Shown piece by piece: positions 16,850 through 26,055 of a stretch of 54,037 nt of DNA. Within the stretch, counting starts at the first letter, position 1. Every line of letters begins with the position of its first letter. The position numbers and the translations under genes are program-made. Source of the stretch: Aliterella atlantica CENA595 (lineage in GTDB: Bacteria; Cyanobacteriota; Cyanobacteriia; Cyanobacteriales; Chroococcidiopsidaceae). The notes under the pieces are model-generated. The model searched no databases and had not been told where the DNA came from. It worked only from the letters and a program-made list of their open reading frames with translations. The stretch lies in assembly GCF_000952155.1 (NCBI RefSeq), contig NZ_JYON01000036.1, positions 1-54,037 on the forward strand, in the 5' to 3' direction.

Positions 16850-17764
16850 GTGGTAGATTTTGGAAGAGTAATTACAGCAATGGTAACGCCGTTTAAGCAA
16901 GACGGCAGCGTAGATTATGCTGTAGCAGAAAAATTAGCTGCATATTTAGCAGATAATGGCAGCGATACTTTGGTAGTGTGCGGAACAACAGGCGAATCGC
17001 CTACCTTAAGTTGGGATGAAGAGTACCAATTATTTCAAGTTGTGCTGCAAGCAGTAGCCAAAAAAGCTTTGGTGATGGCAGGGACAGGATCTAATTCGAC
17101 CACAGAAGCGATCGCAGCTACCCAAAAAGCAGCTAAAATAGGAGTACATGGATCGCTGCAAGTCGTTCCTTATTACAACAAGCCCCCTCAAGCTGGATTG
17201 TATCAACACTTTGCTGCGATCGCACGAGCTTGCCCCGATCTGCCGTTAGTGTTGTATAACATTCCCGGTCGTACAGGGCAAAATATGTTACCGGAAACTA
17301 TAGCTCGTTTAGCTCAAGTAGAGAATATAGTTGCCGTTAAAGAAGCAACGGGGAACTTAGACCAAGCTAGTGAGATTCGGCGCTTAACACCTAGTGAATT
17401 TCAAATTTATTCTGGTGATGATTCTTTAACACTGCCCTTATTAGCTGTAGGTGGCAAAGGAGTAATTAGCGTAGCAAGTCACCTGGTGGGCAATCAACTG
17501 CAACAAATGATCCGCGCCTTTGAGACAGGGAACAATCAAGTTGCAACTCAAATTCATTTAAACCTTCTACCATTGTTCAAATCACTATTTATTACTACTA
17601 ACCCAATTCCCCTAAAAATAGCGCTCAAACTCACAGGTTGGGACGTTGGTTCTACTCGTTTGCCTTTGCAGTGCGACGAACAAGACAAGATAGAACTAGC
17701 TCTCAAAGATATTCTTAAAGATATTGCTACTAGCACTAAAGATTTATCGGCAATAACTAATTAA
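16850..17764 (+). CDS. dapA: 4-hydroxy-tetrahydrodipicolinate synthase
   Basis: A 304-aa class I aldolase that condenses pyruvate with aspartate semialdehyde, the first step of diaminopimelate/lysine synthesis. CGTTGESPTL, the LYNIPGRTG segment (catalytic Tyr) and the Schiff-base Lys in AVKEATGN are all present. The start is GTG 16850, preceded by GAGGAG at 16835-16840. It uses the product of asd, which lies immediately upstream, and precedes rnj in the conserved cyanobacterial order asd-dapA-rnj. Confidence 0.95.
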   Translation: MVDFGRVITAMVTPFKQDGSVDYAVAEKLAAYLADNGSDTLVVCGTTGESPTLSWDEEYQLFQVVLQAVAKKALVMAGTGSNSTTEAIAATQKAAKIGVHGSLQVVPYYNKPPQAGLYQHFAAIARACPDLPLVLYNIPGRTGQNMLPETIARLAQVENIVAVKEATGNLDQASEIRRLTPSEFQIYSGDDSLTLPLLAVGGKGVISVASHLVGNQLQQMIRAFETGNNQVATQIHLNLLPLFKSLFITTNPIPLKIALKLTGWDVGSTRLPLQCDEQDKIELALKDILKDIATSTKDLSAITN

Positions 17765-17900
17765 ATGCTCTGACTGACTGCAAGCTAGCTTGAATAAATA
17801 TTAATTGAGTTGAGAAGAAACACAATTTTAAAACTCAACTAGGGCTAACTTATACAATTTTTTCTCAATCGCTAACAAATTATTTCTCGAAGGATATAAT

Positions 17901-19667
17901 ATGACCAAATCATCACCAACAATCAAAATTATTCCACTAGGCGGTTTGCACGAAATTGGTAAAAATACTTGTGTCTTTGAGTGCGAAGACGAAATTATTT
18001 TACTAGATGCAGGACTGGCTTTTCCTACCGATGGTATGCATGGCGTAAATATCGTGCTGCCAGATATGACGTATTTGCGCGAAAATCGCCATAAAATCAA
18101 AGGCATGATTGTCACACACGGTCATGAAGACCATATTGGCGGTATTGCCTTCCACTTAAAACAGTTAGAAATTCCCGTTATTTACGGTCCTCGGTTGGCA
18201 ATGGCAATGCTAGAGGGCAAACTAGAAGAAGCTGGAGTACGCGATCGCACTGAGCTAAGATCGGTACGTCCCCGCGATATGGTCCGCTTGGGTTCGCACT
18301 TTGTAGTTGAGTTTATCCGCAATACTCACTCTATCGCCGATAGTTTCACCGTTGCTTTACATACGCCAGCAGGGATAATTATTCACACGGGAGACTTCAA
18401 ATTCGACCATACGCCCGTAGATGGAGAACATTTTGATATTCAACGGCTAGCAGAACACGGCGAAAAAGGCGTACTATGCCTAATTAGCGATTCTACCAAT
18501 TCGGAAATACCAGGACACACCCCTTCAGAGCGATCGGTTTATCCTAACTTAGCGCGAGTATTTAGCGAAGCCAAAGGCAGACTATTAGTTACAACTTTTG
18601 CTTCTTCCGTACACAGAATTAATATGATTTTGGAACTAGCAAAGCTGCAAAATCGTGTAGTCGGTGTAGTAGGGCGCTCGATGTTAAACTTAATTGCCCA
18701 CGCTCGAAATTTGGGTTATATCAAGTGCGAAGATAATTTGCTGCAACCATTGCAAGCAATTCGCAACCTACCAGACGAGAAAGTATTGATTCTGACTACA
18801 GGTTCGCAGGGAGAACCAATGTCAGCCATGACGCGCATTTCTAAAGGCGAACACCAGCACATCAAAATTCGTCCAGGCGATACTGTTGTATTTTCAGCTA
18901 ATCCTATTCCAGGTAACACAATAGCTGTAGTCAATACAATCGATCGCTTGATGATGCAAGGTGCTAACGTAATTTACGGGCGCGAAAAAGGCTTGCACGT
19001 ATCTGGACACGGTTGCCAAGAAGATCAAAAATTGATGATTGCTTTGACTAAGCCCAAGTTTTTCCTACCAGTTCACGGCGAACACCGGATGCTAATCAAG
19101 CACTCTCAGACAGCACAGAGTACGGGCATACCTGCTGAGAATATGGTAATTATTCAGAATGGCGATGTGGTAGAAGTGTCACCAGAGGCTATTCGCGTCG
19201 CTGGGAAAGTGCCATCAGGTGTCGAATTGGTCGATATGTCGCGTACCGGAATAGTAAGCGATCGCGTCCTTAAAGAGCGCCAGCAAATGGCAGAAGAAGG
19301 TACAATCGTCATCGCCGCTGCTGTAGATTGGCAAGGCAAATTGATGATGAAGCCAGAGATTCACGTCCGAGGTGTAGTTACTTCCATTGAGCGATCGCTT
19401 CTGCAAAAATGGGTACAAGAGCGGATGGAACAAGTATTAAGCGATCGTTGGTCTAGTTTTGCTCAATTCGTTAACGGCGAACCTGTAGAAGTAGATTGGG
19501 CAGGCGTACAAGTGCAGTTAGAACGCGAATTACAACGTGCTATTCGCCGCGAGTTGCAATGTCAGCCATCAATTATCCTTTTGATGCAGACTCCAGATGA
19601 GCCAGCAGCTAAGGCAGTCGATGGGCGTAGGCGGCGACGGACAACCGCTCAAGTAGCTGCATCTTAA
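17901..19667 (+). CDS. rnj: Ribonuclease J
   Basis: A 588-aa beta-CASP metallo-beta-lactamase nuclease with 5'-exonuclease and endonuclease activity in mRNA decay and rRNA processing. The zinc site THGHEDHIGG lies at about residue 73, further ligands are in GDFKFDHTP, and the beta-CASP motifs SDSTN, TTFASSVHRI and SGHGCQEDQ (the HxxG-like C motif) and PVHGEHR follow. The C-terminal basic tail GRRRRRTTAQ is a cyanobacterial extension that may bind RNA. ATG 17901 has GAAGGA at 17889-17894. A strong terminator follows at 19692. Confidence 0.95.
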   Translation: MTKSSPTIKIIPLGGLHEIGKNTCVFECEDEIILLDAGLAFPTDGMHGVNIVLPDMTYLRENRHKIKGMIVTHGHEDHIGGIAFHLKQLEIPVIYGPRLAMAMLEGKLEEAGVRDRTELRSVRPRDMVRLGSHFVVEFIRNTHSIADSFTVALHTPAGIIIHTGDFKFDHTPVDGEHFDIQRLAEHGEKGVLCLISDSTNSEIPGHTPSERSVYPNLARVFSEAKGRLLVTTFASSVHRINMILELAKLQNRVVGVVGRSMLNLIAHARNLGYIKCEDNLLQPLQAIRNLPDEKVLILTTGSQGEPMSAMTRISKGEHQHIKIRPGDTVVFSANPIPGNTIAVVNTIDRLMMQGANVIYGREKGLHVSGHGCQEDQKLMIALTKPKFFLPVHGEHRMLIKHSQTAQSTGIPAENMVIIQNGDVVEVSPEAIRVAGKVPSGVELVDMSRTGIVSDRVLKERQQMAEEGTIVIAAAVDWQGKLMMKPEIHVRGVVTSIERSLLQKWVQERMEQVLSDRWSSFAQFVNGEPVEVDWAGVQVQLERELQRAIRRELQCQPSIILLMQTPDEPAAKAVDGRRRRRTTAQVAAS

Positions 19668-19691
19668 GCACTAGAACGCAAGTAATTTAAG

Positions 19692-19732
19692 TTAGGTGGA
19701 GGGTTTAGCAATGACTCTTCACCTAATTTTTT
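19692..19732 (+). terminator. Intrinsic terminator after rnj
   Basis: TTAGGTG (19692-19698) pairs perfectly with CACCTAA (19720-19726) and is followed by six T residues (19727-19732). It lies 24 nt after the rnj stop and ends the asd-dapA-rnj unit. Confidence 0.8.
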
Positions 19733-20253
19733 GTTCGCTTATATCTGTTCTGTATCTAATGCTACTTGTTTTTACTAAGAGGTTTGCCAACGAGTATAGT
19801 TGAACTGAGTATTTATTTACTGAAAAAGCTGTAATGAATATAGCGATAGATAGACTTACAGCCTCTAAACACTTGAGAAATTTATGTACTAAGTCTAATG
19901 CCTTCTTAGCGGATTACTGACTACCTTAAATATAGAGCTTTAATTTTTACCTGACGGCACTACGTAAGTAAGGCTTGTATATTTGTGGATTTTAGCCTTA
20001 GAGACTTCGCAAATCATACTAAGGAGTCTACATCTAAGTGCGATCGCTGAAGTTGAAGATCCTGCAATGGGAAAGTTCAGTGATGTCTCTAATTCGTCCT
20101 TAGGAAACTTCAGGCAATATAAAAACAAATCAAAGGGCTGCGACTTGAGGGACAACCAAAAGAAAACAGCATTCCTTCCGAAAACTCCGTTAAACCTCTG
20201 TAGATATTTTTAGATAGTTAAATTTACCCGATTAAAACAAGAGAGAGTGAGTT
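19733..20253. other. Intergenic region, no supported gene
   Basis: 521 nt between the rnj terminator and the Mo-nitro_C-like gene. Open frames of 71-76 codons occur on both strands but overlap each other, have no convincing ribosome-binding sites and no protein-like composition, so none is called. One HIP1-like octamer is at 20040. It probably holds the promoter and a long leader of the next gene. Confidence 0.4.
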
Positions 20254-20574
20254 ATGAACTTAAATACATCCATCGCCAACCCCAACTCCTTAAATTCTCC
20301 TGTTGCTAAATTCACTGCTACTATGTTGAAAACTCTGCGCCAACGCCTAGACCGAGTAGAAGTCTGCAATCCTAAACTTGCACATCGTTTGTGCCAACTA
20401 ATTCCTGCACAATGTCCGTTCGAGCGCGATATCACTTTATTTGGTCGCAAGTTATTTCATATTCCACCAATGTGCAAGCTCAATCCTTTATATGAAGAAG
20501 TAGTTGCATTACGCTTCCGAGCGCTGTGCTATTTGGCTGACGAATGTGGAGAGGATATTACAGCCTACTGCTAA
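20254..20574 (+). CDS. Mo-dependent nitrogenase C-terminal-like protein
   Basis: The 106-aa product ends with the block MCKLNPLYEEVVALRFRALC, LADECGEDITAYC, typical of the small cyanobacterial Mo-nitro_C family (named after a nitrogenase-associated C-terminal segment). Conserved features are RLCQLIPAQCPFERDI, a PP-x-C-x-LNPLYEE motif and four to five cysteines. Biochemical function is unknown and members occur in non-diazotrophs too, so the name is not evidence of nitrogen fixation. GAGAGAG lies about 10 nt before the ATG. Confidence 0.8.
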   Translation: MNLNTSIANPNSLNSPVAKFTATMLKTLRQRLDRVEVCNPKLAHRLCQLIPAQCPFERDITLFGRKLFHIPPMCKLNPLYEEVVALRFRALCYLADECGEDITAYC

Positions 20575-20932
20575 GTCTCAAGATAAGAAAGCACTCATTA
20601 CTAGCTAGTTCAGTCGGTTAAAGCTCAATACATTATCTCGTTGGTATGTAGTTAGCGATTTTCTCTCCAACTTAATCGATAAACTACCCAAATTAAGCCA
20701 AAAAGAATTTTTCCTATTTGATTAAATACCTAAAGTATAGTCGCACTGCTTGCGTGTAATGCATTGCAGTTAAAATTGCGCTCTTTACTGTAGTACAATG
20801 CTTGCAGATTATATTCAGGCTCGTTTGCGTCTAACTAAACATTTAGCTACATTCCACACCAAACAGCGAACAAATGTTTATAACTAGACATGAGCTAACG
20901 ATCGCTTGTAACTGACAAGGAGCATTGCAATT
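20575..20932. other. Intergenic region, nothing definite
   Basis: 358 nt with no open frame of note. Two related short motifs, TAATGCATTGCAG and ACAATGCTTGCAG, occur around 20757 and 20797 but are too short to interpret. It presumably carries the promoter of the exported protein gene at 20933. Confidence 0.35.
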
Positions 20933-21856
20933 ATGAGGTTATTTCGCAAGCAAGCCTCAAAGATAAAGCCAGAAATAGCCCACTCTAATATTGATTTTTG
21001 GCAAGAACTAGGAAAAACAGTAAAACTAGCAACTATATTATTTTTACTCGTAGGTAGTTGGGGAACAATAGAAGTTGCCCAAGCTGAAACTGCACGTATT
21101 GATGACATTACTATAGAGCGCCAACCTGATGAAACCTACGAAAGCCTAATCGGGCGTGCAGAAGCCGCAGCCAGGTCAGCAGTTCAACAAGGCTTTGACC
21201 AAGGCAATCGAGTAACTGATGTTTCTGTAGTCGTTCTAGGGCAGAATCAAGGCACAATTGCCCCCGTGTTGACAGTAGAACTCAGCCGCCCGCAGTGGAA
21301 TAGTAGCGAGGTGCAAAGCGGTACTACTTATTTTAGTAGTGCGCGATCGCTGTTAGGTTTAGAAGAGCAACAATTAGCTAATACTAATAATCTCAATCCC
21401 AATCAACCTTCGTCATCAGAAACTCCCCCAACTCCACCCGAAGGACAACAAAACAACTCTAATGCACCTGGTAGTTCTAGAGAAGTTATTAATAACACCC
21501 CAATTCAACCAATAACACCTCCTACCCCACCAGGAGCTACACCTACTTCCAGCCCTATTCCTGGCGGTCCGGCTCTAACTCCAAATCCCCAACAACCTAG
21601 TACGCCGGAAACTTCTCCAAGCGATACTTCAACTCCCAGTAGCACGCCGCAGAACGATACTGCTCCTCCAGTTAATAATGCGACACCGTCAACTACAAGT
21701 CCAAATTCAGTTAACGAGTCAAATCCGCAGATTACTCCGCCTCCAGTTAATGATACTACGCCGCAAATTACTGGTCCGACTCCAACTAATCAGCCAAGCT
21801 TGCCGCAGGGAACTCCCTCTAATAGTACAAATCCCAATACTCCTACACTACCTTAG
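20933..21856 (+). CDS. Exported protein with proline/threonine/asparagine-rich C-terminal half
   Basis: This is a 307-aa protein with three parts. Residues 1-50 are a basic start plus a hydrophobic signal/anchor ending in VAQA, so export is likely. A folded region (about 55-150, RIDDITIERQPDETYESLIG and VVLGQNQGTIAPVLTVELSR) follows. The remainder, roughly 160-307, is low complexity, rich in P, T, S and N, probably an extended cell-wall or periplasmic linker. I know of similar conserved cyanobacterial hypotheticals but no defined function. GGAG precedes the ATG by about 10 nt. Confidence 0.65.
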   Translation: MRLFRKQASKIKPEIAHSNIDFWQELGKTVKLATILFLLVGSWGTIEVAQAETARIDDITIERQPDETYESLIGRAEAAARSAVQQGFDQGNRVTDVSVVVLGQNQGTIAPVLTVELSRPQWNSSEVQSGTTYFSSARSLLGLEEQQLANTNNLNPNQPSSSETPPTPPEGQQNNSNAPGSSREVINNTPIQPITPPTPPGATPTSSPIPGGPALTPNPQQPSTPETSPSDTSTPSSTPQNDTAPPVNNATPSTTSPNSVNESNPQITPPPVNDTTPQITGPTPTNQPSLPQGTPSNSTNPNTPTLP

Positions 21857-21945
21857 AATTGCGATCGCCTGGCAACCTATCGCTCTATCTAGAACCAGTG
21901 GATGCTCTATACTAGAAAGGTTGTGAAAAAATTGCAGGAGTCATC

Positions 21946-22119
21946 ATGGCAGTTCCCAAGAAGAAAACATCAAAGTCAAAGCGAGATAAGCGTAGAGCAA
22001 CCTGGAGACACAAAGCAGCAGTAGAAGCTCAAAAAGCGCTCTCTCTTGGCAAATCAATTTTGAGCGGACGTTCTAAGTTTGTTTATCCGACTGGTGAAGA
22101 AGAGTCGGAAGAAGAATAA
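21946..22119 (+). CDS. rpmF: 50S ribosomal protein L32
   Basis: A 57-aa protein beginning MAVPKKKTSKSKRDKRRATW and ending in an acidic GEEESEEE tail. This is unmistakably bL32. The MAVPKKKTS start and RHKAAVEAQKALSLG follow the cyanobacterial/plastid pattern, and the zinc-binding cysteines of some bacterial L32 proteins are absent (C-minus type). AGGAG lies at 21936-21940 before ATG 21946. It is a single gene with its own short leader and a hairpin 28 nt downstream of the stop. Confidence 0.95.
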   Translation: MAVPKKKTSKSKRDKRRATWRHKAAVEAQKALSLGKSILSGRSKFVYPTGEEESEEE

Positions 22120-22146
22120 GTTTATTAGCGGCGATGATTGAAAAAA

Positions 22147-22170
22147 GCCAACGGCTAAAAGCCCGTTGGC
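22147..22170 (-). terminator. 8-bp hairpin with a U-tract only on the minus strand
   Basis: GCCAACGG (22147-22154) pairs perfectly with CCGTTGGC (22163-22170). A six-A run (22141-22146) makes this a strong intrinsic terminator for leftward transcription. On the plus strand it would act after rpmF as a stem without a U-tract, so it may be bidirectional or may end an unseen antisense transcript. Confidence 0.5.
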
Positions 22171-22346
22171 GCTGACGTGTAAAAATGTATTTGGATGCCC
22201 TAAAATTTGCAGGCTAAAGTAAAGCCTGTAATAGTCTTGTTGGCTACTAAAGGAGTTCCATCAGCTTATATTACTGAGCATATTCTCCAACTCACAAGCC
22301 TAAAACTCGTGCTAGTAATAGTGAAGATTTACATTTAAGCTTGGTG

Positions 22347-22592
22347 ATGGAACAACAATCCCCAAAAGAAATAGCTATCGACGTTTGGGAATACAAACCT
22401 TGGTGGTGTCAGCCTTGGTCTATATTGCTTACAGGTATCGCCCTAATTAGTGGTAGTTGGTTGCTGTTACACAAAATTTGGCTAACAGCGATCGCTTCTG
22501 TGCCTGTAATAATATGGATGAGTTACTTTATTTTGTTGTATCCCAAGCTAGTACAGCGCAATATTAACCTTTCTCAGAGCGAACCAAAATAA
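22347..22592 (+). CDS. Small two-helix membrane protein (DUF6737-like)
   Basis: About 81 aa. A cytosolic start with WEYKPWWCQPWSI is followed by two hydrophobic helices (LLTGIALISGSWLLLH and LTAIASVPVIIWMSYFILLY) and a short charged tail. The KPWWCQPWSI motif is, as far as I recall, that of the cyanobacterial DUF6737 family. Function unknown. TTG 22341 and GTG 22344 lie in frame just upstream, but ATG 22347 is preferred. Confidence 0.6.
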   Translation: MEQQSPKEIAIDVWEYKPWWCQPWSILLTGIALISGSWLLLHKIWLTAIASVPVIIWMSYFILLYPKLVQRNINLSQSEPK

Positions 22593-23060
22593 TACCTACT
22601 ATTGCATACTATCTACCTTTATCTACGAATTAGCTGTCAGTTTCTATACCTGTAGATAGATGCACGAATTTAAAAAAGATAAACTATTTGTTCGGTTCTA
22701 CAACTTTCTATTGAGTAGTTGCGATCGCATCCTTCGCATAGGTGACGGAACGAACCATGTTAGCGAAGCGCCAGTGCAGGAAGCCGTAGGCGTTAGGCGT
22801 TAGCATCTAGAACACAAAAGACACGCAGGAACGAAATCTTAAATCTTCAAATAGTTTTCGTGTAAGTCCTAATAGAAATAGAAATCTTCTTCTTAATTTG
22901 TTTTACTATCAGTACCCTAATTATTTAGGTGCTTAATTTAACTGGATACAGAAGTAGGAAAGCAGTCGGAAAATTAGCAATCCACCTACTTTTCTCGTCA
23001 AAGTTACTCACTAATGCAAAATGTATAGTTTTTTGCCGAGCTAGCTAATTTGGTTAAATA
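22593..23060. other. AT-rich intergenic region with a degenerate repeat
   Basis: 468 nt without a gene. Around 22735-22805 a GC-richer patch contains short imperfect repeats (TTAGCGAAGCG, then TAGGCGT twice in tandem near 22788), resembling degenerate dispersed repeats of cyanobacterial genomes. The rest is AT-rich and leads into the AT-rich gene at 23061. Confidence 0.4.
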
Positions 23061-24020
23061 ATGGTAAAGAAATGGTTATGCAATAGAAATAGAATTCTTA
23101 CGTATATGAACTTTTTCTCTTATTTAGCTAGCTATTTCGATTTCGATCTCAAAATTTTGCCTTACTGTATAGGACTTTCCCTAGATATTCTTATTCTTTA
23201 TCCTTTGCTGACTTATTTCAAATGGCATCTTCTTAGCCGCTTAGGTGTAACTTTAAAAGATAAAGAAGTCATTTTTTCTAGCCGCAAAAACAATTTTAAT
23301 TTAGCTTATTTTGTTAATAAATATGGAGATCGCAATCTTCGGATTGCAGACGGGTTATCTCGCAAGCTGCTCCACATTTTTTCAGGAATATGGCATTTAG
23401 TCTTCTTGAATTTAGTTATTCAAGATACTCGAATAGCGTGGCAAGCTGCTTTTGTTAAAAGTCTACTTATAATTGCACTTTGCAGCCTCAGTTATTCTTC
23501 AAATAAAGTATTTGGATTGGCTGGAATAATGTATGGTGCGACTAGCAGGATTCGGGATGGACTAGATGGGAGAAAGAATTTTTTTATTGCTCAACTTGCT
23601 TTTTTAAATTTATATGTTTTAGTTTTTATAGAATATATTGCTAGAAAAAATATAAGTAATGAAGATAATTTAATATTTTTCTCTTTCTTTATCTTCTTGC
23701 CCTTAATTATAGGTGATGCTTTAGGTGAAATTATTGGGACTATTTGGGGAAAACAAAAAATACGAGTATGGGGAGTTGGGCAAATTAATAGAAAATCTGT
23801 GTTAGGGACAGTTTCAGTTTTCTTAGGAAGCTTGCTGCCCTTATTATTAGTAGTTTCATTAAATAATTTGCCTGCGGAGTGGTGGTTGCTTTGCTTAAGT
23901 GTGGCAGCGACTACATCTACTATTGAATTAATTGCCCCTAGAAGTACAGACAACTTTTTCATTCCTGTAGGAAATGCCCTAGTTTGCCTGATATTTGCCG
24001 TTTATGTTATTCACCTCTAA
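23061..24020 (+). CDS. Phytol/dolichol kinase-like integral membrane protein
   Basis: A 319-aa polytopic membrane protein. The block RKLLHIFSGIWHL near residue 100, the IGDALGEIIGTIWGK segment with RKSVLGTVSVFLG after it, and STIELIAPRSTDNFF near the C-terminus are the hallmarks of the CTP-dependent polyprenol kinase branch (VTE5/VTE6/SEC59) of the cytidylyltransferase superfamily. In cyanobacteria these salvage phytol for tocopherol and chlorophyll. Here GDALGE replaces the more usual GDALAE. The gene is AT-rich and contains no HIP1 octamer, unlike its neighbours, which hints at different ancestry. The exact substrate is uncertain. Confidence 0.65.
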   Translation: MVKKWLCNRNRILTYMNFFSYLASYFDFDLKILPYCIGLSLDILILYPLLTYFKWHLLSRLGVTLKDKEVIFSSRKNNFNLAYFVNKYGDRNLRIADGLSRKLLHIFSGIWHLVFLNLVIQDTRIAWQAAFVKSLLIIALCSLSYSSNKVFGLAGIMYGATSRIRDGLDGRKNFFIAQLAFLNLYVLVFIEYIARKNISNEDNLIFFSFFIFLPLIIGDALGEIIGTIWGKQKIRVWGVGQINRKSVLGTVSVFLGSLLPLLLVVSLNNLPAEWWLLCLSVAATTSTIELIAPRSTDNFFIPVGNALVCLIFAVYVIHL

Positions 24021-24068
24021 AGGCAAAAAATCTTATATTAGCTTGTCAGAAGTTGAAAGCCAAATTGC

Positions 24069-24803
24069 TTAAGCTGCGATCGCTGCTACCAAAAATAAGC
24101 TATCTACTAAAATCGTACTCAAAACTGCACCACCAAACGCCCACCAATGCAATTGCCCAGAACGTAAAGGCAATATACCGCAAACTAATAGCACGCTAGC
24201 TAGTAGTATTGCCCAACTTAGCCCCCAAGGTGTTTGCACTTGCACTAAAGCACTTTGTAAGACTGATGGTACTAAATCGGCATCTACACGCATAATTTGC
24301 CGCCAACAGGGAATTAAATCTACCAAGTAGAAATAAACATCCGTTAGCACCGTACCCAGCAAAGAACCCAAATAAAAATAATTGCCTACCTTACCCCAGC
24401 CGCGCCGGAGACAAACGATCGCAAACGGCAAAGCGATCGCCTCTACAGGCAAGTGCAACAAGGGTTCCCAACGCAGCCAACCCCAGTAGATTGAGCCAGC
24501 CAGCCAACTCCAACTAAAGCCGAGTAACAAATCGCCCCAAGTATAAGTAGCTGTTTTATCCATCAACTTATAACTTAGCCATACCAAGCCAGCAGTGAGC
24601 GTCAAACTCAGCCCTGGATGCGATCGCACTAATGGCGCTTCAACAAATACTGGTACTGTTACCAAAAAAACTGCTGCGACAAAAACTAACCAGGCTTGCT
24701 TAGAGCCAACTTTCCACGCCAAACTTGCAGCAGAACTGCTGTTAGTAACTGGCTCTATAGGAGTGGTAGAGACGGTGTAAGAAGACAAGGTATTGTTTAC
24801 CAA
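24069..24803 (-). CDS. DUF3120-like membrane protein
   Basis: A 244-aa protein with about six or seven hydrophobic helices. A hydrophilic Ser/Thr-rich first 30 residues is followed by AWLVFVAAVFLVTVPVFVEA, SLTLTAGLVWLSYKL, and tryptophan-rich GFSWSWLAGSIYWGWLRWEP. The pattern matches my memory of the cyanobacterial/plastid DUF3120 family, whose function is not established. It converges on the kinase-like gene with a 48-nt gap. HIP1 octamers and native codon use indicate a resident gene. Confidence 0.65.
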   Translation of the reverse strand: MVNNTLSSYTVSTTPIEPVTNSSSAASLAWKVGSKQAWLVFVAAVFLVTVPVFVEAPLVRSHPGLSLTLTAGLVWLSYKLMDKTATYTWGDLLLGFSWSWLAGSIYWGWLRWEPLLHLPVEAIALPFAIVCLRRGWGKVGNYFYLGSLLGTVLTDVYFYLVDLIPCWRQIMRVDADLVPSVLQSALVQVQTPWGLSWAILLASVLLVCGILPLRSGQLHWWAFGGAVLSTILVDSLFLVAAIAA

Positions 24804-25063
24804 CCTATTATTAAATATACTTAACTTAACTTAATCTTACTTAAAGATAGCATGACATCGATCCCCCCCAGGGGCATATTTATAATACCTTAATTATTGG
24901 GATTGCGGATAGATTGGAGATAAAAGGGACTACAGGGGGTAGGAGACAAGGGGAATTTACTTTCTTTTAACCTGCTTTTTTGGCTTGTACTTTACATTGG
25001 GATGGAAGTGTTTCACGCTTTAACTTGAACTAGGCATGGCTACATATAAGTAAAAACAGAATT

Positions 25064-26020
25064 ATGGCTTCACTTAGAAATAGAACATTGATGCTGATTG
25101 GTGCAGGAACAACAGCTTTGGCAGTTATTTCATTACCTGTAAAAGTAATTAGTCAGACAAACACTGCTCCAGCAACAGGGCAAATGAACATATTTCAAGC
25201 CATTATTCTGGGGATGGTGCAAGGGCTAACAGAATTTTTGCCCATAAGCAGCACCGCCCACCTCAAAGTAGTACCAATAATACTAGGCTGGGGAGATCCA
25301 GGAGTAGCCTTCACCGCCGTAATTCAACTAGGGAGTATAGCCGCTGTACTGTGGTATTTTTGGAGCGATTTAAGCAAAATTACCACCGGAGCGATCGCTG
25401 CACTCCAAGAAAAAAACTATAAATCTTACGACTTGCGCCTAGCCATCGGCATTATCCTCGGAACAATACCCATAGTATTTTGCGGACTACTAATAAAAGC
25501 ATTGATTCCAGACTTCGACAACTCACCCATACGCAGTTTAGGGGCAATAGCGATCGCTTCCATAGTCATGTCCCTACTACTAGGACTAGCAGAACAAACA
25601 GGCAAGCGCACGCGAGACTTTGAACATCTAACTCTCAAAGACGGCATATTAATGGGATTAGCACAATCTTTATCTTTAATCCCAGGAGTATCCCGTTCCG
25701 GTTCCACCCTAACTGCTGGCTTATTCATGGGCTTAGAAAGAGCAGCCGCCGCCAGATTTTCCTTTCTTTTAGGCATACCAGCCATCACTCTAGCTGGAAT
25801 AGTAGAACTAAAAGGAGCATTAGAACAAGGAATAAGCAACCAAGGCATAATTACAATAGTAGTAGGAGTAATATCAGCCGGAATCTTCTCCTACCTAGCG
25901 ATCGCCTGGTTACTACGCTTCCTGCAAACTCAAAACACCTGGGTATTCGTCTGGTACAGACTAGCATTCGGGGCAGCAATCTTAGGTGCGATCGCCACCA
26001 AACTCCTACCAAACCTCTAA
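25064..26020 (+). CDS. uppP: Undecaprenyl-diphosphatase
   Basis: A 318-aa integral membrane phosphatase that dephosphorylates undecaprenyl-PP to recycle the lipid carrier for peptidoglycan and other polymers; it can confer bacitracin tolerance. The two catalytic motifs are present: QGLTEFLPISSTAHL near residue 55 and PGVSRSGSTLTAGL near 210. The first 40 residues form an N-terminal extension with a hydrophobic stretch, which I recall being common in cyanobacterial members. The next gene starts 35 nt downstream and is probably co-transcribed. Confidence 0.93.
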   Translation: MASLRNRTLMLIGAGTTALAVISLPVKVISQTNTAPATGQMNIFQAIILGMVQGLTEFLPISSTAHLKVVPIILGWGDPGVAFTAVIQLGSIAAVLWYFWSDLSKITTGAIAALQEKNYKSYDLRLAIGIILGTIPIVFCGLLIKALIPDFDNSPIRSLGAIAIASIVMSLLLGLAEQTGKRTRDFEHLTLKDGILMGLAQSLSLIPGVSRSGSTLTAGLFMGLERAAAARFSFLLGIPAITLAGIVELKGALEQGISNQGIITIVVGVISAGIFSYLAIAWLLRFLQTQNTWVFVWYRLAFGAAILGAIATKLLPNL

Positions 26021-26055
26021 AACTCCTCTCTGCGTCCTCTGCGGTTTGTTCCTCT

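Noticed and set aside
19940..20213. Overlapping 71- and 76-codon open frames on both strands
   Set aside because: No ribosome-binding sites, no protein-like composition, and they overlap each other; treated as intergenic.
20254..20574. Reading the Mo-nitro_C-like gene as evidence of nitrogen fixation
   Set aside because: No nif gene is in the window and the family also occurs in non-diazotrophs.
25426..25848. 140-codon open frame antisense to uppP
   Set aside because: Lies wholly inside a clearly coding gene and has the skewed composition of a shadow frame.
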